DNA of 64,000 nt from positions 124,001 to 188,000 of the forward strand of contig JAAFJA010000008.1 in NCBI GenBank assembly GCA_013298765.1. Reading direction: 5' to 3'. The stretch comes from Betaproteobacteria bacterium. Lineage in GTDB: Bacteria > Pseudomonadota > Gammaproteobacteria > Burkholderiales > Casimicrobiaceae. Shown piece after piece: positions 18,495 through 28,672 of this stretch (position 1 is its first letter; every line of letters begins with the position of its first letter). A model generated the notes under the pieces. That model had not been told where the DNA came from, did not search any database, and was given only the letters and a program-made list of their open reading frames with translations. Position numbers and translations under genes: made by a program.

Positions 18495-20387
18495 CTATTG
18501 TTGCGCAAGTGCGCTGCGAATCTGTTGAAGCGCAGCCGGATCTTCGATCGTCGTCAAATCCCCCGGATCACGGCCTTCTGCGAGCGCCTGAATAGATCGG
18601 CGAAGAAGCTTTCCAGATCGCGTCTTCGGCAGAAGCGTCACGAAATGCACCGCAGAAGGTCTAGCAATTGCGCCGATCGCCTCAACGATTTGGGAGATCA
18701 CGGCATTTTTACTCTCAGTTGAATCTTTCTTTTGATCCCTCAGTACCGCGAATACAACAGGGGTCTGGCCTTTCAGTTGATCGGCAACGCCGACGACGGC
18801 GCACTCAGCGACGAGCGGACTCATCTGCACCGCCTCTTCAATCTCGCGCGTGCCCAAGCGGTGGCCCGCGACGTTGATCACGTCATCTGTGCGGCCCAGG
18901 ATGAAGTAATAGCCGTCAGCGTCGCGCGTAGCCCAATCGAAACTTGAGTAGACCTGCTCGTCTTTGAACGTCGAAAAATACGTGTTCACAAAACGTTTGT
19001 CATCGCCCCACACCGTGGTCATCGCACCGGGCGGTAGCGGCGGCACGATGGTGAGCACGCCCTTTTCATCGTCGCCCACCGGCTCTCCGGTCGCCTCGTG
19101 TTTTAGCTTCACATCAAAGCCGTAAACCGGAAACGATGGCGAGCCGAACTTGCGAGGCGTGTCAGCCACGCCAGCTTGCGTCGACAAAATTGGCCATCCC
19201 GTCTCGGTTTGCCAGTAGTTATCAATGATTGAGACGCCGCCCAGGGCATCACTCACCCACCGCGCCGTCGGCTCATCCAACGGTTCGCCCGCGAGGAACA
19301 GATACTTGAGCGCGGGCAGCGCGTGTTGCTGCATAAATTTCGGATCTTGCTTTTTGAGCACACGAACCGCTGTTGGCGACGAGAACATGGTTTTCACATT
19401 GTTTTCAGCGCAAATCTTCCACCAGATCGCAGGGTCAGGCAACGTGGGAACGCCTTCGTACATGATCGTCGTATTGCCATTGATCAGCGGACCATAGACG
19501 ATATAGCTGTGGCCGACCACCCAGCCAATATCGCTCGTCGTGAACATCGTTTCGCCGGGTTGCAGGCCAAAAATTTTCTGCATGCTCGACGCGAGCGCAA
19601 CCGTATAACCACCGGTATCTCGCTGCACGCCTTTGGGCTTGCCTGTGGTACCGCTCGTGTAGAGGATATAGCTTGGGTGTGACGATTCCACCCATTCGCA
19701 CGGCACTTCTTTCTTCATGTGGGAGAGTCGGAAGTTTGTGTAGTCGATGTCTCGCTCAGGTGTTGTGGCCATTTCGGCGAGCCCACGATCAACGAGTAAC
19801 ACTTTCTCTGGCTTGTGCGCGGAGAGATCAATTGCGGCATCCAGCAAACCCTTGTACGGGATCACTTTGCCCATTCGCATACCGGCATCGGCCGATACGA
19901 TGAGCTTCGGCTTCGCGTCTTCAATCCTCGTTGCAAGTGATGCCGATGCAAAACCACCGAATACCACGGAGTGAACCGCGCCAATGCGCACCGTGGCGAG
20001 CATCGCGAAAACTGCCTCGGGGATCATTGGCATGTAAATCAGAACACGATCGCCCTTGGCCACCCCAAGCGATTGCAACATTGCGGCGACGCGATTTACC
20101 TCCGCGTGTAGCGATGCGTAGGTGAAGTCGCGCGTGCTATTAGTTTCCGAAGAGATGAAGCGCAGCGCCACTTGCTCTGCGCGTGTGGCTAGGTGTCGAT
20201 CAACCGCGTTATGGCAGAGGTTAGTGGTGCCGCCGACAAACCATTTCGCAAACGGCGGCTTAGAGAAATCACATACCTGCGTGAACGGCGTCTGCCACTC
20301 TATCTGCGCCGCCTCAGCGCTCCAGAAGCTATCGCGATCTGAGAGAGAACGCGCGTAGTGCGTTTGGTATTGCGAGCGAGCAGACAT
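18495..20387 (-). CDS. prpE: Propionate-CoA ligase (PrpE), acetyl-CoA synthetase family
   Basis: 630 residues from the ATG at 20387, preceded by GGAGG at 20394-20398. It contains the ANL-family AMP-binding motif ILYTSGTTGKPKGVQRD, the FTTSDIGWVVGHSYIVYGPL segment, the DNYWQTETGWPI motif and the C-terminal KTRSGKLLRRSI with the regulatory lysine that is acetylated in relatives. LPDPAIWWKICAENNVKTMF matches PrpE better than Acs. It activates propionate, and more slowly acetate, to the CoA thioester. The other prp genes are not in the window. Confidence 0.88.
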   Translation of the reverse strand: MSARSQYQTHYARSLSDRDSFWSAEAAQIEWQTPFTQVCDFSKPPFAKWFVGGTTNLCHNAVDRHLATRAEQVALRFISSETNSTRDFTYASLHAEVNRVAAMLQSLGVAKGDRVLIYMPMIPEAVFAMLATVRIGAVHSVVFGGFASASLATRIEDAKPKLIVSADAGMRMGKVIPYKGLLDAAIDLSAHKPEKVLLVDRGLAEMATTPERDIDYTNFRLSHMKKEVPCEWVESSHPSYILYTSGTTGKPKGVQRDTGGYTVALASSMQKIFGLQPGETMFTTSDIGWVVGHSYIVYGPLINGNTTIMYEGVPTLPDPAIWWKICAENNVKTMFSSPTAVRVLKKQDPKFMQQHALPALKYLFLAGEPLDEPTARWVSDALGGVSIIDNYWQTETGWPILSTQAGVADTPRKFGSPSFPVYGFDVKLKHEATGEPVGDDEKGVLTIVPPLPPGAMTTVWGDDKRFVNTYFSTFKDEQVYSSFDWATRDADGYYFILGRTDDVINVAGHRLGTREIEEAVQMSPLVAECAVVGVADQLKGQTPVVFAVLRDQKKDSTESKNAVISQIVEAIGAIARPSAVHFVTLLPKTRSGKLLRRSIQALAEGRDPGDLTTIEDPAALQQIRSALAQQ

Positions 20388-20450
20388 TAAACAATCCTCC
20401 ATTTTCCGGCGGATTTTGCCAGAGGAGAACTGACAGGGCGCTGAATGGGT

Positions 20451-21617
20451 TCAGCGCGCGCGCTCTTCCGATGAAGCCACCGCGATGCGCGCACGGCCTT
20501 CTGCCTTTGCCCGATAGAGCGCACGATCAGCTTCGCGCACCGCATTGCCAAATGAATCGCGCAAAACCGCGATTCCGATCGACAGCGATGGCCTGTTTAG
20601 CAGCGAATCCTCGCCGTTGATGAGCCCGGCGATGCGCTCATCGAAGCGCGCGATGAGTTCTAAACCAACATATTCGGGATTCGACCGATCCGGGATGAGC
20701 GCAAGAAACTCATCTCCTCCATAGCGCGCGAGAATCGACTCGGGCGGCATTAACGGCAAAGCCAATTCAGCGAATGCACGCAGAACCTGATCGCCGCTTT
20801 CATGCCCGAGCAGATCATTGACCGACTTGAAATGATCGAGATCGATAAGTAGTAGGAAGCTTTGTCGATGAGACGCCATCCACTTCGCGCTCGCATACCG
20901 CAACCCGAAGCGCGATAAAAGCCCGGTGAGCAGATCACGCTCTGCGATACGGGCGATCTCAAGCCCAATACGTGTATTCACCATTGCCGCCGCCCCGGCC
21001 AGCGCGAATAGCATCAGCGCGGTACCGACAAAGAAAGCAACACGATTAGTCACGTTCTCTCCGAGCGGAGCCGCGTCTTGCTCGAAGAGTAGCAATCCTG
21101 CCGCGCGAGCGATAAACGTCGCCCCAATAGCAAGTAAAGCGACAGCGCCGATCCAGCGCCCCGGCCCGAGATCTCGCTCCGCGTAGCGAAGTATGTGTAG
21201 CCCCGCCAAGATCGCCCACATCGCACTTACGACTGAAAAAACGAGCATACGAGTCAAAACGTGAAACGGCGAAACGAGCGAGACGACTGTGAGCAGGAGC
21301 ATCAGCAACTCGCTCGCCAGCACCCAGAGCATTGGGTTGGGGCGACGGGTGAACTTGGAAACGCCCACGTACATCAGCCCAACAGCAAACGTCATCCCCG
21401 GCACGGCAATCAACGCGTGGACTGCACCAGAAAAAATTGCGCCTGGAATGGCAGCAAAAACGAAACACGTCCCGGCAAGAAGGGCGGCAGCGACAAAGTC
21501 GCGAACCCCTTGCATCTTGACCAGACGACTACGCGCGCTGGCAAGCGTCATTGCAAGTACAAAGCTGGTGAGCGCGTTGCAGATCGCAATCGTCTTGAGG
21601 TCGAGATACTCTTGCAT
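20451..21617 (-). CDS. Membrane-bound diguanylate cyclase (GGDEF)
   Basis: 388 residues: five to seven hydrophobic segments over residues 1-210, then a GGDEF domain at about 225-385. The active-site loop is RYGGDEFLALIP, and FLLLIDLDHFKSVNDLLGHESGD holds the metal-binding aspartate. The active site is intact, so it should make c-di-GMP. The RxxD inhibitory site normally just before GGDEF is absent; the corresponding stretch is LMPPESILA. The N-terminal membrane module is probably a sensor of unknown signal. Confidence 0.88.
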   Translation of the reverse strand: MQEYLDLKTIAICNALTSFVLAMTLASARSRLVKMQGVRDFVAAALLAGTCFVFAAIPGAIFSGAVHALIAVPGMTFAVGLMYVGVSKFTRRPNPMLWVLASELLMLLLTVVSLVSPFHVLTRMLVFSVVSAMWAILAGLHILRYAERDLGPGRWIGAVALLAIGATFIARAAGLLLFEQDAAPLGENVTNRVAFFVGTALMLFALAGAAAMVNTRIGLEIARIAERDLLTGLLSRFGLRYASAKWMASHRQSFLLLIDLDHFKSVNDLLGHESGDQVLRAFAELALPLMPPESILARYGGDEFLALIPDRSNPEYVGLELIARFDERIAGLINGEDSLLNRPSLSIGIAVLRDSFGNAVREADRALYRAKAEGRARIAVASSEERAR

Positions 21618-21994
21618 TTCCTAGCTGTCAAATGAGGGGTGGGCAGCTAGAACAGCGAGATGAAATCGACTGCTGTGGAAATGCCGCGCCCCCCGGCGCG
21701 CGCGATTGGTGGAAGTTTCGCAGAAACTCGCCCACGCTGGACCAGGAGTGGAGATTTACAGGGGCAACTCGGAGCCGTTTTAAAGTTTTTTAACTTACGA
21801 GCGAAAAATTCCTAAAAATAAGGAGAAAAAGCTACTTAAATGTGTAGACAAGATATAGCCAATCTCTAACGCAGCCCCGTTTAAAAGGCCGTTATCGTGT
21901 TTTTTCTATTGGGCCTACCGAATCTTCTATTCGCCCACCGCTTTGATCGCGGCGGGCAAAAAAAGATCGTCGACGGCTACTAGAACGCCGGCAG
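21618..21994. other. 377-base gap with possible degenerate intergenic repeat
   Basis: No coding frame is convincing. A GC-rich GCCGCGCCCCCCGGCGCG segment lies near 21683. At 21872-21918 the sequence GCAGCCCCGTTTAAAAGG, CCGTTATC and ATTGGGCCTA resembles the GCCC/GGGC dyad family and its CGCCGTTATC flank, but the match is loose. Confidence 0.35.
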
Positions 21995-24900
21995 CTACGC
22001 GCGCTGCGCCTCCGATTTGCGTCGACTGAATAAGCCAACGATCCAGTTGCGCATCCGCGCCAACAGGTGTTCCAGATCATCCATGATGGTGAACACGGGC
22101 GGAATCACGATCAAGCTCAGGATCGTGGAGGTCACCAGTCCCCCGATCACGGCAACCGCCATGGGCGAGCGAAACGACGCATCGGCGCTTCCCCAACCAA
22201 TTGCAATCGGCAACATTCCCGCGCCCATCGCGATGGTGGTCATGATGATTGGGCGAGCGCGCTTATGGCATGCGTCCATCAACGCCTCGTAGCGAGACAT
22301 GCCCTGATCGCGTCGCGCGACGATGGCGTACTCGACGAGCAAGATTGAGTTTTTAGTCGCAACCCCCATCAGCATGATGATGCCAATGCCAGAGGGCATC
22401 GATAACAACTTATTGGCCATGAGCAAACCGACGAATGCGCCGCCAAATGACAACGGCAGAGCCATCAGAATCGTCACAGGATGCAGGAAATCCTTGAATA
22501 GCAGCACCAGCACGATATAGATGCACAAAATACCTGCGCCCATCGCGAGCAAAAAGCTCATCAAGAATTCCACCATGATCTCGGCATCGCCGACTTCGAT
22601 GACTTGTACGCCCGCCGGAAGATTTTTCACCGCGGGTAGATTTTTCACCGCTTCGGTCACCTCGCCGAGCGGCTGGCTTCCCAGTTCCACGTCAAACGTA
22701 ATGCTGCGCGCACGGTTGTAGCGATCAATCACGGCAGGGCCACTTCCAAGTTCAATCGATGCAACGCTCCCGAGCATCACTGGCGGCTTACCCGCTGTCG
22801 AACTCGGCAGCAATAGCCGCTCTACTTGTGCCAAATCAGTCCGCGCCATTGGATCGAGCTGAACGAGCACTGGCACTTGCCGCTGCGAAAGATTGAGCTT
22901 AGGCAGAGACTGCTCGTAGTCGCCCACAGTCGCCACACGAAGCGTTTCCGCGATTGCGGCCGTCGATACACCGAGATCGGCGGCGCGCGCGGTGTCTGGC
23001 TTGATGAGGACCTCTTGGCGCACCAAGCTTGCGGACGAGCTCACGTTACCAAGCCCTGGAATCGTGCGTAGATCGCGCTCAATCGCGACAGCAGCGCTTG
23101 CGAGCGCATTCGGATCATCACCGGTTAATACGAGCACGTACTTCTCGCCTGATGCCCCCAGGCCAACCGTACTGCGCGCGCCTGGAATCGCTTGCAGCAC
23201 TTTTCGCATCTCGGCCTCAATCGGTTGTTTTCTCTGCGATCGCTCGCGACGAGAGTCAAGGATGATGGTCAGGGTCGCTTTGCGGGTTTCTGCGGTTCCC
23301 GGCGGTGCGAACGGGTCGGTGCCGGCCGCGCCTCCGCCAATCGTTGTGTACACCGATTTCACATGCTTCACGCCCATCACCAATTCGCGCGCGCGCTCAG
23401 CGGCGGCCGTTGTTTCGGCGAGCGTTGCGCCGGGTGGTAACTCCAAGCGAACTTGCGTCTGCGAGTTGTCATCTGGCGGGATGAAGCCGGCTTGTAACTT
23501 CGTAGCAAGAAAAATCGAACCCACGAAAAAGAGTAATGCGAAAAATGACGTGATCCAGCGATGTTTGGTGCACCAGCGCGCCCATCCCATGTACCAAGTC
23601 AGCCATTTCGGATCTTTATGGTCTTTGTCCACGATGGGCTTCAGCAGGTAAGCCGCCATCATCGGGGTCAACATCCGCGCAACCACCAGTGACGCGAACA
23701 CAGCGAGCGAAGCCGTCCAGCCAAATTGTTTGAAAAACTTGCCTGGAATACCGGCCATGAATGCGGTGGGAAGAAAAACTGCAATCAACGTAAACGTCGT
23801 TGCGATCACCGCGAGGCCGATCTCATCAGCCGCTTCCATCGCCGCTTGGTAGGGCGATTTGCCCATCCGCAAATGGCGAACGATGTTTTCCACCTCAACG
23901 ATCGCATCGTCCACCAAGATACCGATCACTAGCGACAGCGCAAGCAAGGTCACCACGTTTAGGGTGAAACCTAAATAGTGCATTCCAATAAATGTTGGGA
24001 TCACTGAAAGCGGCAGCGCGACGGCTGAGACAAACGTCGCACGAAAATCGCGGAGAAACAAGAACACAACAAGCACGGCGAGTATCGCGCCCTCAAAGAG
24101 CAATGTCATCGAAGCATCGAATTCCTCTTGCACGGGTTCAACGAAGTTAAATGCCTCGGTAAACACGAGATCAGGACGCGCGAGCTTCAATTCGTTGATG
24201 ACTTTATAAACACCGTTGCCGACATCTATTTCGCCCGCGCCTTTGCTGCGAGAAATTTCAAAGCCAACGACGGGTGCACCGTTTAGCAGCGCAACTGCAC
24301 GCGGTTCGGCGATGGTATCGGTCACCGTCGCGATTTGGTCGAGGCGAACACGTTGCCCCGACTGCAGCGCTACTTCAACTTTGCCGAATTCGGCGGCGTT
24401 TTCCACATTGCCAACAATGCGAATCGGCTGTTCGCTCCCCCCCAGGTCGGTGCGGCCGCCCGCTGCATCAAGCTGCATGCCGCGCAGTTGACGCGAAACG
24501 TCAATCGCTGTTGCGCCCAACGCTTGCATGCGCGCAGGATCGAGAAGCACCTGAACTTGCCGATTCACACCGCCCACGCGCGTGACTTTGCCCACGCCTT
24601 TCACGCCGAGTAAACGCTTCGTCAGCGCGTCATCCACGAACCATGACAGCGCCTCTGGGTCCATGCGATCCGACTTCAAGGTGAAGGCGAGAATCGGCGC
24701 ACCAGACAGGTTTACTTTGTCAACGATCGGATCGCGCAGATCCGCAGGAAGGTCGGCCCGCACGGCGGAGACCGCAGAGCGAACCTCGTCAAGCGCCTCC
24801 TGCGTAGGCTTTTCAAGGCGGAACTCAGCGGTGATGGTGACTGCGCCATCAGCCGCTTTTGTGTAGATGTTCTTAAGCCCTTGAATCGTAGCAATCGAGT

Positions 24901-25111
24901 TCTCAAGCTTGCGAGCGACCTCACTTTCCATCTGCGCTGGGGCCGCGCCCGGAAGCGAAGCGGTCACATTGATGGTCGGTAATTCAAGATCGGGGAAGTT
25001 CTGCACTTGCATCGTTTTGTACGAGTACACGCCTGCGAGCGTGAGCAGCACAAAAAACATGAGCGCAGGAATCGGGTTACGGATACACCAAGCGGATACG
25101 TTCATCGTCAA
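21995..25111 (-). CDS. RND multidrug efflux permease (HAE1/AcrB-like)
   Basis: 1038 residues, the usual length for a hydrophobe/amphiphile RND pump, with 12 membrane segments and two large periplasmic loops after TM1 and TM7. The proton-relay aspartates are in TM4 (VIGILVDDAIVEVENI). The C-terminal repeat LMGVATKNSILLVEYA is also typical. It forms the inner-membrane trimer of a tripartite pump with the two upstream genes, and follows the adaptor gene by 13 bases. The drug range cannot be read. Confidence 0.92.
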   Translation of the reverse strand: MTMNVSAWCIRNPIPALMFFVLLTLAGVYSYKTMQVQNFPDLELPTINVTASLPGAAPAQMESEVARKLENSIATIQGLKNIYTKAADGAVTITAEFRLEKPTQEALDEVRSAVSAVRADLPADLRDPIVDKVNLSGAPILAFTLKSDRMDPEALSWFVDDALTKRLLGVKGVGKVTRVGGVNRQVQVLLDPARMQALGATAIDVSRQLRGMQLDAAGGRTDLGGSEQPIRIVGNVENAAEFGKVEVALQSGQRVRLDQIATVTDTIAEPRAVALLNGAPVVGFEISRSKGAGEIDVGNGVYKVINELKLARPDLVFTEAFNFVEPVQEEFDASMTLLFEGAILAVLVVFLFLRDFRATFVSAVALPLSVIPTFIGMHYLGFTLNVVTLLALSLVIGILVDDAIVEVENIVRHLRMGKSPYQAAMEAADEIGLAVIATTFTLIAVFLPTAFMAGIPGKFFKQFGWTASLAVFASLVVARMLTPMMAAYLLKPIVDKDHKDPKWLTWYMGWARWCTKHRWITSFFALLFFVGSIFLATKLQAGFIPPDDNSQTQVRLELPPGATLAETTAAAERARELVMGVKHVKSVYTTIGGGAAGTDPFAPPGTAETRKATLTIILDSRRERSQRKQPIEAEMRKVLQAIPGARSTVGLGASGEKYVLVLTGDDPNALASAAVAIERDLRTIPGLGNVSSSASLVRQEVLIKPDTARAADLGVSTAAIAETLRVATVGDYEQSLPKLNLSQRQVPVLVQLDPMARTDLAQVERLLLPSSTAGKPPVMLGSVASIELGSGPAVIDRYNRARSITFDVELGSQPLGEVTEAVKNLPAVKNLPAGVQVIEVGDAEIMVEFLMSFLLAMGAGILCIYIVLVLLFKDFLHPVTILMALPLSFGGAFVGLLMANKLLSMPSGIGIIMLMGVATKNSILLVEYAIVARRDQGMSRYEALMDACHKRARPIIMTTIAMGAGMLPIAIGWGSADASFRSPMAVAVIGGLVTSTILSLIVIPPVFTIMDDLEHLLARMRNWIVGLFSRRKSEAQRA

Positions 25112-25124
25112 TCTCCCTTGATGA

Positions 25125-26363
25125 TTATTTCGACGTAGCGGCAGGTTTTACCGGCGCTGCGTTCGGTGCGGGCTTCGCGGGGCTCGCGCTGGCTTCAAGC
25201 ACGCGCACCGTATCGCCCTCGGTAAGGAACGCAGCACCACTCACCACCACCGCATCGCTATCTTTCAAGCCATCGCGGATCTCCAAGCGATCACCATTGC
25301 GCCGCCCAGTGGTGACCTTCACCTGCGTCACTTTATTGTTTGGCTCAAGCCGCATCACGAAAGTGAAGCCATCCCGCGAGACGACCGCCGACTGCGGTAC
25401 ATGCAGTGCCTTACTCAAGGCCAGATCAAATTCGCCTTTCGCAAACATACCGGGCTTGGCCGCTGGGCTGCGCTCGAGATCAATGTAGGCCATTGCGGTG
25501 CGCGTCTGCGGATCAACGGTTGGCGCGAGCGTGCGCACCTTGCCACTAACCACCTGCCCGCTCGGCGTGGTGATCGCGACTTTTTGTCCTGGCGATACTT
25601 TTGGAAGCTCGGCTGCGGTGACTTCGCCGCGCCACTCCAACCGATTCTGCCGAATCAAGCGAAATAGCTCTTGCCCCGGCGCGACTACCGAACCCACCGT
25701 TGCAATACGCGCAGAAATAACGCCATCATCCGGCGCAACAACGCGCGTGAAACCCAACCGAATCTGGCCCGACTGCGCCTGAGCGCGCGCCGCAGCAACA
25801 CGTGCCGCAGCCGTCTTCTCAGCCGTGAGGAACTGATTGATCTGCTGTGCCGAGAGCGCGCCTGAATCTTGAAGTTGTCGAGCGCGTGCGGCGTTTGCTT
25901 GTGCTTCCGCGAGCGCCGCTTCAGCCTCAGCCACATTTGCCTGAAGCAGCGCGACATCGGCGCGCGAGGTTTCTGCGGAGAGTGTGGCGAGAACTTGGCC
26001 TCGCTTCACTTGATCGCCAATGTTCACGCGCAACTCGGTTAAACGCAAACCATTAGCTTCGGCGCCAATGATCGCCTCTTGCCAAGCCACGATATTACCG
26101 TTGGCGCTCAGTCGCACTGGCCAATCCGCGACTTGCGGCTTGGTCACGTTCACGCTCAACACCGGTCGCGCGCCGCCCTCGGCTTTAGCGGCTGGCTTCG
26201 CTGCTGCGTTGCCATCTGCGGCTGGTTTGGACGCGTCCGACTTGCCGCCACATGCTGCGAGCACGGCGGCCGCCAGTACCGCCAATGCAAATAAACCTGC
26301 GTTCTGTAGGCGAGGATTCAGATTGCTATTTCGTAGCGAGGAGGAGGAGAAGTTTGAGTTCAT
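25125..26363 (-). CDS. RND efflux periplasmic adaptor lipoprotein (MFP)
   Basis: 412 residues from the ATG at 26363; the open frame extends to 26480 without signal features. A lipobox (VLAAAVLAACGG) near residue 40 predicts a lipid-anchored adaptor. The first lipoyl half is VAWPVRLSANGNIVAWQEA-like, a coiled coil follows at about 130-200 (ANVAEAEAALAEAQANAARA), and the second lipoyl half is QIRLGFTRVVAPDDGVI. It bridges the pump and the outer-membrane channel. Confidence 0.9.
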   Translation of the reverse strand: MNSNFSSSSLRNSNLNPRLQNAGLFALAVLAAAVLAACGGKSDASKPAADGNAAAKPAAKAEGGARPVLSVNVTKPQVADWPVRLSANGNIVAWQEAIIGAEANGLRLTELRVNIGDQVKRGQVLATLSAETSRADVALLQANVAEAEAALAEAQANAARARQLQDSGALSAQQINQFLTAEKTAAARVAAARAQAQSGQIRLGFTRVVAPDDGVISARIATVGSVVAPGQELFRLIRQNRLEWRGEVTAAELPKVSPGQKVAITTPSGQVVSGKVRTLAPTVDPQTRTAMAYIDLERSPAAKPGMFAKGEFDLALSKALHVPQSAVVSRDGFTFVMRLEPNNKVTQVKVTTGRRNGDRLEIRDGLKDSDAVVVSGAAFLTEGDTVRVLEASASPAKPAPNAAPVKPAATSK

Positions 26364-26511
26364 GATGTTTTTAAGGTGAAAATCGGAATGGAATTCGCCC
26401 GGTCGGCCTGGTGTTCCATACAACGTTGATATTTCGCGCGAAGTTATGGGCGCGCTTTCAGAGAGGCTTGTTGCCAGCACGGCAGCATGCTCGGACTAAG
26501 CTTCAGGATCG

Positions 26512-27963
26512 CTACTGAACTGGCTGGACCAAAGCGACGCGCGGGGCGGTGCCGACTGCTCGTTGCCAATCGCCCCCCACGGCCCGAAATAGCGCAACCC
26601 ACGCCGTCGCGCGCTCGCGCTCGAGCGAGAGCACGTTGACCTGCGCAGCGAGCACTGCGCGTCGTGCGTCTTCGAGTTCGAGCACGCTGCCCACACCCGC
26701 GCGAAGCCGCGCTAGTGCTGCTTTTTCAAAAGCTTCGTAGTTCGCTAAGGCGCTTCGTTGATTACTCTCGCGCTCTTTCACGCTTTCGATTCGTGTAAGC
26801 GCCTCTTCCACCTCGCGCACCGCACGCAGCGCAGTTGCGCGATAGTTTGCAGTGAGCTCCGCATGCCGCGCTTTGGCGAGCTCCACATTGGCCGCACGGC
26901 GCCCCGCGTCAAACAACGGAATCGAAACTGAAGGGCCAAATCCCCAAGTTACGCCGTCACTGGTTGCGCCAAACGCGCGCGAGGCGCTGTAGCCAATCGA
27001 GCCGGTGAGCGAAATTTTTGGATAGCGATCTGCCTCCGCCGCTCCGATCTCTGCAATCGCTGCTGCGAGCTCGCGCTCGATGGATCGCAAGTCCGCCCGA
27101 TCCGCGAGAAGCGATGCAGGTACGCTCGGAAGCACGAGACTGGGGGCGACTGCGAGTCGACCGGAAGCACTCGCGAGCCTAGCGCGAACATCTTTCTCGC
27201 TGAGCGCCGTGAGCGCGACGAGCGTTTTAACACTTACATCGTTTTCCGCGCGCTGCGTCGTGACGCGCGTTCTTGCCTCAGCGGCGGCTGCGGCGGCGAG
27301 TGCTGCATTTGCGGGCGCTTCGAATCCTGCTTGGGCTTTAAGCTGGGTGAGACGATCGGTCTCCAAGCGGCTTGCGGCATCACGCTCGAAACCGGCTAGC
27401 AGTGCCTCACTGACTCGAAGGTTTACATACACTGTTGCAATATCAGCGGCGAGTGAGACACGGATGTCGTCCAAGTCTCGCTCGCGCGCTTCCAAGCGTG
27501 CCGCAGCCGCCTCGCGGCCTCGTCGAATTCCGCCAAATAAATCGAGTTCCCACGCAGCTTGTGCAGCCCCCGCAAACACGCTTGCCGCTCCCTGACCTTG
27601 GTCAGCACGCGTGGCGGAAGTTTCTGCACTAGCACCGGGCAGCATCGCGCTTCGCGCCACGCCAACACCTGCGCGAGCCTGTGCGATGCGCGCCTGCGCG
27701 GCTTCCACGCTGGTTGCGCTCGTCATCGCTGAATCGATCAGCGATTGCAGCGACGGATCGTTCCATCGCGCCCAGAACTCAGTGGCACGAACATTTGCGA
27801 GCGGCGGTTTCGCGAGCGTTGCGCCCGCCTGCCATTGGGGCGCTGTTGCCGCAATGACGCTTTCAGTGGGCGCGATATGGGTCGGGCCGACCGCACATCC
27901 CGTAACCAGAAGCGCGGTTACGAACCCCGATAGCGCAATGGGTATTCGATTCGAATTTCTCAT
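26512..27963 (-). CDS. Outer-membrane efflux lipoprotein (OprM/NodT family)
   Basis: 483 residues with a lipobox (ALLVTGCAVGP) and the duplicated outer-membrane-factor fold, with long coiled coils (VEAAQARIAQARAGVGVARS, RAVREVEEALTRIESVKERE) and the conserved PKISLTGSIGYSA strand. It forms the trimeric exit duct of the pump encoded downstream. Its start lies 4 bases after the tetR stop, so the two are cotranscribed. Confidence 0.9.
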   Translation of the reverse strand: MRNSNRIPIALSGFVTALLVTGCAVGPTHIAPTESVIAATAPQWQAGATLAKPPLANVRATEFWARWNDPSLQSLIDSAMTSATSVEAAQARIAQARAGVGVARSAMLPGASAETSATRADQGQGAASVFAGAAQAAWELDLFGGIRRGREAAAARLEARERDLDDIRVSLAADIATVYVNLRVSEALLAGFERDAASRLETDRLTQLKAQAGFEAPANAALAAAAAAEARTRVTTQRAENDVSVKTLVALTALSEKDVRARLASASGRLAVAPSLVLPSVPASLLADRADLRSIERELAAAIAEIGAAEADRYPKISLTGSIGYSASRAFGATSDGVTWGFGPSVSIPLFDAGRRAANVELAKARHAELTANYRATALRAVREVEEALTRIESVKERESNQRSALANYEAFEKAALARLRAGVGSVLELEDARRAVLAAQVNVLSLERERATAWVALFRAVGGDWQRAVGTAPRVALVQPVQ

Positions 27964-27967
27964 GGGT

Positions 27968-28672
27968 TTATTGACCTTTTCTTTTTCGATTGCCCGGATC
28001 GGGCCGAGGAGGAGAGGGCATTGTTCTTTGCAATGCCGCCTTAGTAGTCTTGGGCGCGTTTTGACTCACGCCACGCCGAACGTGTACTGCTACAAGCGCA
28101 TCTATTGCACGCCCGACGATCTCTCGCGCACGCAGCTGTGATGCCTCAGTCATCGCTTGCATGTCGAGCGTGAGAGCGCCGATATAGGTCGCGTGCAGAA
28201 ACTCCGCATCCAAATCGGTGAGCGCGATGTGAAACGCACTGAAGCCTTCCCGCAAGCGCGCTTGCAGTTGTCGCTCAAATTCCACGATCCAGCCCCGAAT
28301 CGATTCGCTCTCAGCGCATGCAGAAACAAGCGCAATCATTAGCCGCCACCAATTCCGATCAGTCTCGTCTGGCATCAAAAGGTCTCTAAATTGTTCGAAA
28401 CTGATCTTGCCCGCCAAAGCAGCATTTGAGATTTGCGACATCATCGCTTCCGCGCCAAATTGCGCAGTGGCCTGAAGCAAATCCAGACGGGTCGGAAAGT
28501 AATAAGTGATGTGACTTTGGCGAACGCCTGCCTTGACAGCCACCGCTTGCTGCGTGAGCGCAGCAAATCCTTCAGTGTGGAGAACCTCAACGCCTGCAGT
28601 GAGGATCCGCACACGCGTGCTCGCATCCGCAGGTAGCGCATCGACGGACGGAAGCGATAAATTGATTGCCAT
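27968..28672 (-). CDS. TetR/AcrR-family repressor of the efflux operon
   Basis: 234 residues. The N-terminal DNA-binding domain at about 18-66 reads TRVRILTAGVEVLHTEGFAA, QQAVAVKAGVRQSHITYYFP (recognition helix), RLDLLQATAQFG. The C-terminal ligand domain is variable as usual. It heads the tetR-OMF-MFP-RND operon and should autorepress it. A perfect 16-base operator copy directly abuts the start codon, so no normal ribosome site is present between them. Either the message is leaderless or the true start is further inside. Confidence 0.88.
   Translation of the reverse strand: MAINLSLPSVDALPADASTRVRILTAGVEVLHTEGFAALTQQAVAVKAGVRQSHITYYFPTRLDLLQATAQFGAEAMMSQISNAALAGKISFEQFRDLLMPDETDRNWWRLMIALVSACAESESIRGWIVEFERQLQARLREGFSAFHIALTDLDAEFLHATYIGALTLDMQAMTEASQLRAREIVGRAIDALVAVHVRRGVSQNAPKTTKAALQRTMPSPPRPDPGNRKRKGQ

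Noticed and set aside
22992-23651. 219-residue plus-strand frame
   Set aside because: It is antisense to the RND permease, which is complete and well conserved.
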